Assembly: GCA_029851345.1 (NCBI GenBank)
Contig: CP099831.1
Coordinates: 1 to 64,000, forward strand
Source: Candidatus Shikimatogenerans bostrichidophilus
GTDB lineage: Bacteria; Bacteroidota; Bacteroidia; Flavobacteriales; Blattabacteriaceae
Length of the DNA stretch: 64,000 nt
Reading direction: 5' to 3'
The notes beneath the pieces were generated by a model. The model saw only the letters and a program-made list of their open reading frames with translations, had not been told where the DNA came from and made no database searches. Within the stretch, counting starts at the first letter, position 1, and the number at the start of each line of letters is the position of its first letter. This document shows positions 36,460-44,895 of the stretch, piece after piece. The position numbers were made by a program, and so were the translations under genes.

Positions 36460-37071
36460 ATGGCAAGATATATTGGACCTAGAAATAAAATATCTAGAAA
36501 ATTTGGTATATATATTTATGGAAATAAAAAATATTTTCAACGTAAAAAATATCCACCTGGACAACATGGTTTATTAAGAAAAAGAATAGGAAAAAAATCT
36601 AATTATCATATACAATTATTAGAGAAACAAAAATTAAAATATATATATGGTATATTAGAAAAACAATTAAAAAAAATGTTAAAATTTATAAATAAGAAAA
36701 AAGGTATAAAAGGAGATTTATTATTACAAATGTGTGAACTTAGATTAGATAATGTTGTTTATAGAATAGGATATGCTAAATCTAGATCATTTGCAAGACA
36801 ATTAGTAAGTCATAAACATATTTTAGTTAATAATAAAGTAATTAATATACCATCATATAAAATTAATATTGGAGATACGATAAAAATAAAAGATAAAATT
36901 AAAAGTAATATAAATATAATAAATTCATTAAAAATAACTAAATCTAATATTAAAAGTTGGTTATTATTTAATAATACTGAATGTGAAGCTAAATGTATAA
37001 GATTACCTCTAAGAACTGATATAAATGAAAAAATAAATCCTCAATTAATTATAGAATTTTATTCAAAATAA
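36460..37071 (+). CDS. rpsD: Ribosomal protein uS4
   Basis: Primary 16S-binding protein. Seen: 203 codons. MARYIGPRNKISRKFG at the start, KKYPPGQHG (about 31-39), the S4 RNA-binding domain RLDNVVYRIGYAKSRSFARQ (about 94-113) and LVSHKHILVNNKVINIPSY. No zinc cysteines at the N-terminus. Confidence 0.97.
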   Translation: MARYIGPRNKISRKFGIYIYGNKKYFQRKKYPPGQHGLLRKRIGKKSNYHIQLLEKQKLKYIYGILEKQLKKMLKFINKKKGIKGDLLLQMCELRLDNVVYRIGYAKSRSFARQLVSHKHILVNNKVINIPSYKINIGDTIKIKDKIKSNINIINSLKITKSNIKSWLLFNNTECEAKCIRLPLRTDINEKINPQLIIEFYSK

Positions 37072-37075
37072 GTTT

Positions 37076-37783
37076 ATGAACTTTAAAATTTTTGTATTAA
37101 AAAATACACTTAGATTAGGTATATTTAAAATATATCCTATTTATAGTGGATATGGGATAACTATTGGTAATTCTTTAAGAAGAATTTTATTATCATCATT
37201 ATATGGATATACTATTAGTTATTTTAGAATAAAAGGTGTCTTACATGAATATAGTACTATAAATGGTATAGTAGAAGATGTTACTTCCATAATTTTAAAT
37301 TTTAAACAAATAAGATTAAAATTAAAAAAAAAAATAAAAATTAACAGGGAAAAAATAAATATAAAAATAAAAAATAAAATAAATAAAATTTATGCAGGAG
37401 ATATAGATAAATTTTCTAAATATTTTGAAATTGTAAATAAAGAATTAGTAATATGTAATAAAGACGAATCAAAAAAAATTAGTATAGAATTTATAATTGA
37501 TAAAGGTAAAGGATATTTACCTGCAGACAAAAAGAAAAAATATAAAGATTTTATACCAATAGATTCAATTTATACACCTATAAAAAATGTATCATTTAAA
37601 GTAAAAAATTTTTATAAAAATAAAAATAAAAATAAATATAGTAAAGAAATTTTATATTTAAATATAAGAACAGATGGTACAATATCTCCTATTATCTCTC
37701 TTTTAAAATCATGTAGAATTTTAATTAAAATATACAAAAACTTTATAAATAAAAATAAATATTATAAAAATAAACATATTTAA
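37076..37783 (+). CDS. rpoA: RNA polymerase alpha subunit, N-terminal domain only
   Basis: Assembly platform for RNA polymerase. Seen: 235 codons against about 330. The alpha-NTD landmarks are present: GYGITIGNSLRRILLSSLYG (about 24-43), GVLHEYSTINGIVEDVTSII, and the late dimerisation motif LYLNIRTDGTISP. The protein ends directly after alpha-NTD with a Lys/Asn tail; the C-terminal domain that binds UP elements and activators is entirely missing. The next gene begins 11 bases later, so there is no room for a frameshifted remnant. Confidence 0.96.
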   Translation: MNFKIFVLKNTLRLGIFKIYPIYSGYGITIGNSLRRILLSSLYGYTISYFRIKGVLHEYSTINGIVEDVTSIILNFKQIRLKLKKKIKINREKINIKIKNKINKIYAGDIDKFSKYFEIVNKELVICNKDESKKISIEFIIDKGKGYLPADKKKKYKDFIPIDSIYTPIKNVSFKVKNFYKNKNKNKYSKEILYLNIRTDGTISPIISLLKSCRILIKIYKNFINKNKYYKNKHI

Positions 37784-37794
37784 TTATAATTAAG

Positions 37795-38169
37795 ATGAAA
37801 CATAATAAAAAAAATAATCATTTAAGTAGGAAATATTCTCATAGGAAAAGTATGTTATCTAATATGTCATGTTCTTTAATAATTTATAAATCTATATATA
37901 CAACATTATCTAAAGCTAAAGTTTTAAAAAAATATATAGAACCAATAATAAATAAATTAAAAAAAAATAATATCCATACAAAAAGAATAATTTTAAGGAA
38001 ATTAAAAAATAAAACAGTAATAAATATTTTATTTAAAGAGATTTTAAATAAAATTAAAAGAAGAAAAGGAGGATATATAAGAATATTGAAAGCTGGATAT
38101 AGAAAGGGAGATTCGTCGAAAATGTCTATTATACAATTTGTAGATTATTATAAATATGAAAACGTATAA
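37795..38169 (+). CDS. rplQ: Ribosomal protein bL17
   Basis: 50S protein near the exit tunnel. Seen: 124 codons. MKHNKKNNHLSRKYSHRKSM (1-20; family HxKxxxKLxRxxxHRxAxxxN) and GGYIRILKAGYRKGDSSKM (about 92-110). Last gene of the ribosomal superoperon; overlaps valS by 14 bases. Confidence 0.95.
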   Translation: MKHNKKNNHLSRKYSHRKSMLSNMSCSLIIYKSIYTTLSKAKVLKKYIEPIINKLKKNNIHTKRIILRKLKNKTVINILFKEILNKIKRRKGGYIRILKAGYRKGDSSKMSIIQFVDYYKYENV

Positions 38170-40756
38170 TTTTAATTTTATAGATAAATTTATTTATAAT
38201 AAATGGGAAAAGAATAAATATTTTTATTCAAACTATAATAAAGGTAAAAAATCATATTATTTATTATTACCACCTCCAAATATAACTGGTGATTTACATA
38301 TAGGACATCTTTTACCATTTACAATATTAGATATATACGCCAGAATTAAAAGAATGAAGGGCTATAATGTTTGTTGGATTCCTGGGACAGATCATGCATC
38401 TATTGCTACAGAGATAAAGATTATAAAGATATTAAAAAATAATGGTATAAATAATTTAAAAAAAAATAAATTAAAATTATTAATATTTAAATGGGCTAAA
38501 AAATATAACAAAATAATAATTGATCAATTAAAAAAAATGGGTTGTTCTTGTGATTGGACAAAATTTTTATTTACTATGGATAAAAATTATTATAATTTTG
38601 TAATTAAAATTTTTATAAAGTTATATAATAAAGGTTTAATCTATAAAAGAAATAAAATATTAAATTGGGATATAATTGCAAAAACAACTATTTCAGATGA
38701 AGAAGTTATTTATAAACATCGAACAAATTATTTATATTATATAAAATATTTTACTGAAGATAAAAAGAAATATTTACCGATTGCTACAACTAGACCTGAA
38801 ACTATTTTTGGAGATACAGCAGTATGTATAAATCCTACAGATAAAAGATATAAAAAAAAAATATTAAAATTAATAGTACCTATAGTAAATAGAATTATAC
38901 CAGTTATATATGATAAATCTGTTAATAAAAAAATAGGTACAGGGTGTTTAAAAATAACCCCAGCACATAGTAAAAAAGATTTTAAAATTTTTAAAAAAAA
39001 TAAAAATAAAATTAAAATAATTAATATTTTTAATGAAGATGGTACTTTAAATAAAGTAAGTAAGAATTATGAAGGTATGGATAGATTTAAAGTTCGAGAA
39101 AAAATTTATAAAAAATTAAAAAAATTAGGATATTTAATTAAAAAAAAAAAAGTAATAAATAAAATAGGTTATTCAGATCGTACGAATACTATAATAGAAA
39201 AAAAAATATCTTTAGAATGGTTTTTAAAAATAAAAAAATTTATAAAACCAACTTTAAAATTTATAAAAAAAATAAAAATATTTCCTAATAATAAATATAT
39301 AAATTTATTTTATAAATGGATAAAAAATTTAAAAGATTGGAATATATCAAGACGATTAATATGGGGACATAAAATACCTATTTATTATTATTATTACAAT
39401 GAGAAAAGGATAAGTATAGCTGCTAATTCTTTAACTGAAGCCATTAAAATTCTAAGACATAAATATCCTAGAAATAGGATAAATAAAAAAAAAATAAAAC
39501 AAGATACCCATGTATTAGACACATGGTTTTCATCGTGGATGTTACCTATAGCAGCTTTAAAAATATTTATTAAAAATAATAATTTTAAATATTATTTTCC
39601 TATAGATTTATTAGTAACAGGATATGATATATTGTTTTTTTGGGTATTAAGAATGATAATGTTTAGTACATTTTATATTAAACGTATCCCATTTAAAACG
39701 ATCTATTTTACTGGTATTGCTAGAGATAAAAATAAAATTAAATTATCTAAATCATTAGGAAATTATACTAATTTATATAAGTTATTAAAAAAATATGGAG
39801 CAGACGCATTAAGAGTAGGAATTTTAGTTAATAATCATAAAAGAGATTTTATATTCTCTGAGGATAAAAATTGTATAAAAGGTAGAAATTTTATTAATAA
39901 AATATGGAATTCATATAAATTAATATTAAAAATAAATAATATAAAAAAAAATAAAAAAAAAGAAAAAGGAGAATTATTAATAATAAAATGGTTTTATAAT
40001 ATATTAAATTATAATTTATATAAATTAAATATTTTATTAAAAAATTATAAAATAAATAAATCGTTAAATTTAATAAAAAAAATATTTAAAGATAAATTTT
40101 GTTCTATATATTTAGAATTTATTAAACCTAATAATAATACAATTAATAAATTAGTTAAAAAATTTACTTTAAATTATTATAAAATATTATTAAAAATATT
40201 ACATCCTTATATCCCATTTATAACTGAATATCTATGGTCTAGATTAAATAATACAAAAAAAGATATAGTAAATACATCTTGGCCTAAAATAAAGGGCTTT
40301 AATAAAGATATTATAAAAAAATTTAATAATACGTTAAATTTAATAAAAGAGTTAAAAAAAATAAAAGTAAAAAAAGAAAAAATAATTCTTTTTATTGATA
40401 AAAAAGATAGTAAAATAATTTTAAAAAAAATTTATATAAATTTATTATATAAATATTCATATATAAAAAGTATCAAAATAAAAAAACAAAATAAATATTG
40501 GTTTTTATTTTTAAATAAATATAATTTTTTTATTTTAAAAAAAGATATTTATTTAGATAAAAAAAATAATAGAAAAAAAATTTTAAAAAAAATTAAATTT
40601 TATAAAAAATATTTATTTAATATTAAGAAACAATTAAATAATAAAAAATTTTTATTAAATGCCCCAAAAGATATAATTGAATTAGAAAAAAAAAAAGTTA
40701 AAGATATAATAGAAAAAATTTTAAATTTAAAAAAAACTTTATTTAATTTAAATTAA
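38156..40756 (+). CDS. valS: Valyl-tRNA synthetase
   Basis: Class I synthetase. Seen: 866 codons, close to the normal 870-880. PPPNITGDLHIGHLL (about 39-53) is the HIGH motif; the KMSKS loop reads KLSKSLGN (about 528). Editing-site motifs are retained: TTRPETIFGDTAV (about 213-225) and GTGCLKITPAHSKKDF (about 261-276). So editing is preserved here, in contrast to leuS. A C-terminal coiled coil (Lys-rich, about 800-866) is present. It is convergent with rbfA (14-base overlap). Confidence 0.96.
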   Translation: MKTYNFNFIDKFIYNKWEKNKYFYSNYNKGKKSYYLLLPPPNITGDLHIGHLLPFTILDIYARIKRMKGYNVCWIPGTDHASIATEIKIIKILKNNGINNLKKNKLKLLIFKWAKKYNKIIIDQLKKMGCSCDWTKFLFTMDKNYYNFVIKIFIKLYNKGLIYKRNKILNWDIIAKTTISDEEVIYKHRTNYLYYIKYFTEDKKKYLPIATTRPETIFGDTAVCINPTDKRYKKKILKLIVPIVNRIIPVIYDKSVNKKIGTGCLKITPAHSKKDFKIFKKNKNKIKIINIFNEDGTLNKVSKNYEGMDRFKVREKIYKKLKKLGYLIKKKKVINKIGYSDRTNTIIEKKISLEWFLKIKKFIKPTLKFIKKIKIFPNNKYINLFYKWIKNLKDWNISRRLIWGHKIPIYYYYYNEKRISIAANSLTEAIKILRHKYPRNRINKKKIKQDTHVLDTWFSSWMLPIAALKIFIKNNNFKYYFPIDLLVTGYDILFFWVLRMIMFSTFYIKRIPFKTIYFTGIARDKNKIKLSKSLGNYTNLYKLLKKYGADALRVGILVNNHKRDFIFSEDKNCIKGRNFINKIWNSYKLILKINNIKKNKKKEKGELLIIKWFYNILNYNLYKLNILLKNYKINKSLNLIKKIFKDKFCSIYLEFIKPNNNTINKLVKKFTLNYYKILLKILHPYIPFITEYLWSRLNNTKKDIVNTSWPKIKGFNKDIIKKFNNTLNLIKELKKIKVKKEKIILFIDKKDSKIILKKIYINLLYKYSYIKSIKIKKQNKYWFLFLNKYNFFILKKDIYLDKKNNRKKILKKIKFYKKYLFNIKKQLNNKKFLLNAPKDIIELEKKKVKDIIEKILNLKKTLFNLN

Positions 40757-41105
40757 ACTTATAAAAATTAATAAAATTTAATATTTTTTGATTAGATAAT
40801 AAAAAATAAATATTTGGTATTTTAAATTTATTTTTAAAAATAAAAGATAGTTTTTTTTTATAATATTTTTTATTTAAATTTAATTTATTTTTAATAATAT
40901 TATTATATATATTTGGGTATATACTTATATATATCTTTGAATAATTTAATATTTTATTAATATAAACATATAATACAGTGATTAAAATGTTTTTATATTT
41001 AGTTTTGCTTTCTAAAAGAAATAATTTATTAAAATAATTATTAATTAAATTAGAATATTTTTTTTGTTTAAAAGTTTTCATAATTTTTATTTTATTTTGA
41101 ATCAT
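40743..41105 (-). CDS. rbfA: Ribosome-binding factor A (likely)
   Basis: Assembly factor for 16S 5' end maturation. Seen: 120 codons, family length. The KH-like pattern is recognisable: KQKKYSNLINNYFNKLFLLE (family RQxKISxLIQKELSxIF), ILITVLYVYINKILNYSKIY (family lITVTxVxVSPDLSxAKVY), and FKIPNIYFLL near the end. Start is uncertain: Met9 (41081) gives the usual MKTFKQKK opening. Identification by pattern only. Confidence 0.8.
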   Translation of the reverse strand: MIQNKIKIMKTFKQKKYSNLINNYFNKLFLLESKTKYKNILITVLYVYINKILNYSKIYISIYPNIYNNIIKNKLNLNKKYYKKKLSFIFKNKFKIPNIYFLLSNQKILNFINFYKFNLN

Positions 41106-41160
41106 CTTATTATTAATTTAATATTAAATAATAAAAAAATAATAAAAATATTAATTAAAA

Positions 41161-41658
41161 ATGAATAAAATTAAAATTTATAAAAAAAAAAATAAAAAAT
41201 TAAAAAATAAAATTAAAATTTATAAAATAAAATATAAGAATAAATTAAATTTATTAGAAGATAAATTTGTAAGAACATTAGCAGAATTTGATAATTTTAA
41301 AAAACGAACTGAAAGAGAAAAAAAAGATTTATTTATAATTAATAAAAGTAATATTATAAATAATTTTTTACCTATATTAGATGATTTTGATCGTTTAATA
41401 AAAGAAGAAAAAATAACAGAAAAGAAGGGGATAGGTATATATTTAATCTATAAAAAATTAAAAAAAATATTGGAAGCACATGGGTTAAAAAAAATAGATA
41501 CGAAAATCGGTGATGATTTTAATTTAGAATATCATTATGCTATTTCACAAAGAAAAGATAAAAAAGAAATGAAAAATAAAATAATCCAAATTTTAGAAAA
41601 AGGATATTATATTGATGATAAAATACTTCGTTGTACAAAGGTAATTGTAGGTAGTTAA
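41161..41658 (+). CDS. grpE: Nucleotide exchange factor GrpE
   Basis: Exchange factor for DnaK. Seen: 165 codons. A Lys-rich N-terminal coiled coil leads into RTLAEFDNFKKRTEREKKD (about 37-55), the usual RxxAEFxNYRKR motif, and NNFLPILDDFDRLIKEE. The C-terminal beta domain reads ALGxxxIDxxGxxFDP-like, here HGLKKIDTKIGDDFN. Followed by a 23-A run and dnaJ. dnaK is not in the window. Confidence 0.94.
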   Translation: MNKIKIYKKKNKKLKNKIKIYKIKYKNKLNLLEDKFVRTLAEFDNFKKRTEREKKDLFIINKSNIINNFLPILDDFDRLIKEEKITEKKGIGIYLIYKKLKKILEAHGLKKIDTKIGDDFNLEYHYAISQRKDKKEMKNKIIQILEKGYYIDDKILRCTKVIVGS

Positions 41659-41659
41659 T

Positions 41660-41682
41660 AAAAAAAAAAAAAAAAAAAAAAA
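41660..41682 (+). repeat. Run of 23 consecutive A
   Basis: The longest homopolymer I noticed in the window, starting just after the grpE stop and 27 bases before the dnaJ ATG. The following segment (about 41684-41706) can form a 7-bp ATTAATT/AATTAAT hairpin. It is the sort of tract prone to slippage or to length error in assembly. Confidence 0.9.
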
Positions 41683-41708
41683 CATTAATTAAATAATTAA
41701 ATTAATAT

Positions 41709-42797
41709 ATGAAAGATTATTATGAAATTTTAGGTGTAAGTAAAGATTCTACACAAGAAGATATAAAAAAAGCTTATAGAAAATTAGCTATTAAATATCA
41801 TCCTGATAAAAATATAAATAATAAAAAAGTAGCTGAGGAAAAATTTAAAGAAGCAGCCGAAGCATATAGTGTACTAGGGGATAAAAATAAAAGAGAAGAA
41901 TATGATAAATTTGGTAGTAGTAATAATTATTATAATAGTTCTTATTCTGCATCTTCTGCTGAATATGAAAATATTAATATGAATATTGATGATATTTTTA
42001 CCAATTTTGGAGATCTTTTTAATGATAATTTTACTGATTTTGGATTTAGAAAAAAAAAAAATTATAAATTCAAAAAAGGAAGTAATTTAAAAATAAATAT
42101 TAAAGTTACGTTAGAAGATATTAAGTTTGGAAATTGTAAAACTTTAAAAATAAAAAGAATGAAGTTAGCTCCGGGTATAATTATTAAAAGTTGTGTAAAT
42201 TGTAATGGGACAGGGGTTATAACTAATATTACAAAAACATTTTTAGGAAGAATGCAAACTACTATACAATGTAATTATTGTAAAGGGCTTGGTAAAATAA
42301 TGATTAATATCCCTTCAAATGCAACATCAACAGGATTAATTAAAATAATAGAATATATTAAAATAAATGTCCCAATAGGTATAAATAATGGGGATGTATT
42401 AAAAATCCATAAAAAAGGTAATGAAGCTCCTTTTGGAGGAAATTCAGGAGATTTAATTATAATTTTTAAAATAATTAAACATAAATATTTTAAAAGAATA
42501 GGTAATAATTTATATACAAATATATATATATCTATCCCTGAAGCTATATTAGGTTGTAATAAAAATATAAAAACTTTAAATGGAGTAATAAAAAAAATAA
42601 AAATACCAAAAGGGATACAATCTGGGGAAGAATTATATTTAAAAGGAGAAGGATTACCAGCGTATGAAAATAAAAATATTAATGGAAATTTAATAATAAA
42701 AATAAATTTATGGACTCCTAAGAATATTAATAAAAATCAAAAATTTTTTTTTGAAAAAATAAAAGGAGATAAAAATTTTTTACCTATTATTAAATAA
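41709..42797 (+). CDS. dnaJ: Chaperone DnaJ with only one zinc centre
   Basis: Co-chaperone of DnaK. Seen: 362 codons. J domain with HPD at 31-33; a short Ser/Tyr/Asn-rich linker (70-90) replaces the Gly/Phe region. Only two of four CxxCxGxG motifs remain: CVNCNGTG (162-169) and CNYCKGLG (188-195). The spacer [18 protein letters not shown] is that between motifs 2 and 3 of Bacteroidota DnaJ, so the second zinc centre is kept and the first (motifs 1 and 4) is lost. C-terminal substrate-binding domains I and II are recognisable ([14 protein letters not shown]-like, GEGLPAY). Confidence 0.95.
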   Translation: MKDYYEILGVSKDSTQEDIKKAYRKLAIKYHPDKNINNKKVAEEKFKEAAEAYSVLGDKNKREEYDKFGSSNNYYNSSYSASSAEYENINMNIDDIFTNFGDLFNDNFTDFGFRKKKNYKFKKGSNLKINIKVTLEDIKFGNCKTLKIKRMKLAPGIIIKSCVNCNGTGVITNITKTFLGRMQTTIQCNYCKGLGKIMINIPSNATSTGLIKIIEYIKINVPIGINNGDVLKIHKKGNEAPFGGNSGDLIIIFKIIKHKYFKRIGNNLYTNIYISIPEAILGCNKNIKTLNGVIKKIKIPKGIQSGEELYLKGEGLPAYENKNINGNLIIKINLWTPKNINKNQKFFFEKIKGDKNFLPIIK

Positions 42798-42812
42798 ATA
42801 ATAATAAATTAT

Positions 42813-43871
42813 ATGCCAAAAAACGTAGCAGTAGCTTTATCTGGGGGAGTTGATTCTAGTGTATCGGCTTATTTATTAAAAAAAAAAGGATATAATGTAA
42901 TAGGATTTTATATGTATAATTGGAATAATAAAGATTGTATGTGGGAAGATATAAGAGATGCTATGTTAATATCTGTAAAATTAAATATACCTTTTTATGT
43001 TTTAGATTTTAGAAAAAAATATAAGGTAAAAGTTATTAATTATATGGTAAATGGATATAAAAAAGGACTAACACCAAACCCTGATATAATATGTAATAAA
43101 GAAATTAAATTTGGGATTTTTTTAAAAAAAACACTTGAATTAAATGTAGATTATATAGCAACAGGACATTATGCAAAGATAATAAAAGATAAAAGGTATA
43201 ATTATTATAGGTTATTTGAAGGTAATGATAAAATAAAAGATCAATCTTATTTTTTATGTCGTCTTAATCAATATCAATTATCAAAATCTTTATTTCCATT
43301 AGGTAATTTAACTAAAAAAAAAGTTAGAAAAATAGCTTTAAAATTAAATTTTTATAATGCTAATAAAAAAGATTCCCAAGGATTATGTTTTGTAGGTAAA
43401 ATTAATTTAGTAAACTTTTTAAAAAAAAGAATAAAAACAAAACTAGGAGATATTATATATATAGATAATAATAATAAATATAAAAAAATAGGGACTCATT
43501 TAGGATCATATTATTTTACAATAGGACAACGTAAACATTTAAATGTAAGTGGACAAAAATGTCCTTTATATTTATTAAAAAAAAATATAAAACAAAATAT
43601 AATATATGTAAGTAAAAAAAACCATATAGATTTATATAAAAAAACTATTTTTATAAAAAAAAATACTATACATTGGATAGTCAAACCTAAAAAAAATGAA
43701 TTAATAGTTATGAGTAAAATTAGATATAATATTACTAAACAAAAGGCTTTATTAAAAATAAAAAAAGAAGGAGTTTTAGTAAAATTTTATAAAAATCAAT
43801 TTGCTATTACCCCGGGTCAATTTATAGTTTGGTATTTTAATAATGAATTAATAGGTTCAGGTATAATTTAA
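42813..43871 (+). CDS. mnmA: tRNA 2-thiouridylase MnmA
   Basis: Thiolates U34 of tRNAs for Lys, Glu and Gln. Seen: 352 codons, family length 350-395. PP-loop ALSGGVDSSVSAYLL (8-22); catalytic Cys in NPDIICNKEIKFG (about 94-106) and in QGLCFVGK (about 193-200). Both cysteines remain. The sulfur would come from SufS or another desulfurase. Its retention fits the AAA/AAT codon-heavy proteome. Confidence 0.96.
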   Translation: MPKNVAVALSGGVDSSVSAYLLKKKGYNVIGFYMYNWNNKDCMWEDIRDAMLISVKLNIPFYVLDFRKKYKVKVINYMVNGYKKGLTPNPDIICNKEIKFGIFLKKTLELNVDYIATGHYAKIIKDKRYNYYRLFEGNDKIKDQSYFLCRLNQYQLSKSLFPLGNLTKKKVRKIALKLNFYNANKKDSQGLCFVGKINLVNFLKKRIKTKLGDIIYIDNNNKYKKIGTHLGSYYFTIGQRKHLNVSGQKCPLYLLKKNIKQNIIYVSKKNHIDLYKKTIFIKKNTIHWIVKPKKNELIVMSKIRYNITKQKALLKIKKEGVLVKFYKNQFAITPGQFIVWYFNNELIGSGII

Positions 43872-43977
43872 AATGTTTATAATATAGAGTTAAATAAGCC
43901 CTTTATTAAAAATAAATATTATAATTAATTGGTTATATTTTAAAATTGGGGTTAAAAAAAATAAATAAGATAGGGTA

Positions 43978-44895
43978 ATGATAAATATAAATAAATGTTA
44001 TTTTATTTTTTTAAAGAAATTAAAAAATATTTATAATAAATATGAAATAAATAAATTATTTATAATATTATTTACAAATATTTTAAAATGTAATAAAGAT
44101 AAATTATATTATTATACTTTAAAAAATAAAAAAATTAATAATAATAAATATTTTATTTTTATAAATGCCCTATTAAAATTAAAATATAGATATCCAATAC
44201 AATATATTATACACCATACTTATTTTAATGGTATCAAAATTAATTTAAATAAAAATGTTTTTATACCAAGGCAAGAAACTGAAGAATTAGTAAATTTAAT
44301 AATTAGAGATTATAATAATAATAAAAGGAATAGTAATATAAACAACAAACCGTTAAAAATTTTAGATATAGGTACAGGAAGTGGATGTATATCAATTTAT
44401 ATAAATAAAAAAATACGTAATTCAAAAATATACTGCTTAGATTATTCAAAAAAAATTTTATATAAAACTAAAAAAAATTTTTTATTAAATAAAATTTATA
44501 ACAATATAAAGTTTTATAAATTTAATATTTTAAATAATAAAAAAAAATATAAAATGTTTTTAAAAAAAATCCCATCTTTTGATTTAATTATTAGTAATCC
44601 CCCATATATTTCATTTTATAATTATTATAAATATATTAAAACTAATATTTTTTATGAACCATATAAATCTATATTTGTTTTAAATAATGATGTAATAATT
44701 TTTTATAAAAAAATTATGTTATATTTTTATAAATATAAATTAAATAAAAATGGTATAATATATTTCGAAATTTCAAATGAAATTAAAAAGAAAATTATAT
44801 TGTTTTTACGTAAAAAATTTAATAGTAATAATATAATTAAATTTATAAAAGATATAAATAATAATTATAGAATATTAAAAATTATTAAAAAATAA
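43978..44895 (+). CDS. prmC: Release-factor glutamine methyltransferase PrmC
   Basis: Methylates the GGQ glutamine of RF1 and RF2, both encoded here (prfA, prfB). Seen: 305 codons. FIPRQETEELVNLII (about 94-108), SAM motif ILDIGTGSGCISIYI (about 128-142) and catalytic NPPYIS (about 205-210). The ATG is next to ligA at the other end: ligA starts on the base after its stop. 106 bases upstream are non-coding and I see nothing in them. Confidence 0.95.
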   Translation: MININKCYFIFLKKLKNIYNKYEINKLFIILFTNILKCNKDKLYYYTLKNKKINNNKYFIFINALLKLKYRYPIQYIIHHTYFNGIKINLNKNVFIPRQETEELVNLIIRDYNNNKRNSNINNKPLKILDIGTGSGCISIYINKKIRNSKIYCLDYSKKILYKTKKNFLLNKIYNNIKFYKFNILNNKKKYKMFLKKIPSFDLIISNPPYISFYNYYKYIKTNIFYEPYKSIFVLNNDVIIFYKKIMLYFYKYKLNKNGIIYFEISNEIKKKIILFLRKKFNSNNIIKFIKDINNNYRILKIIKK

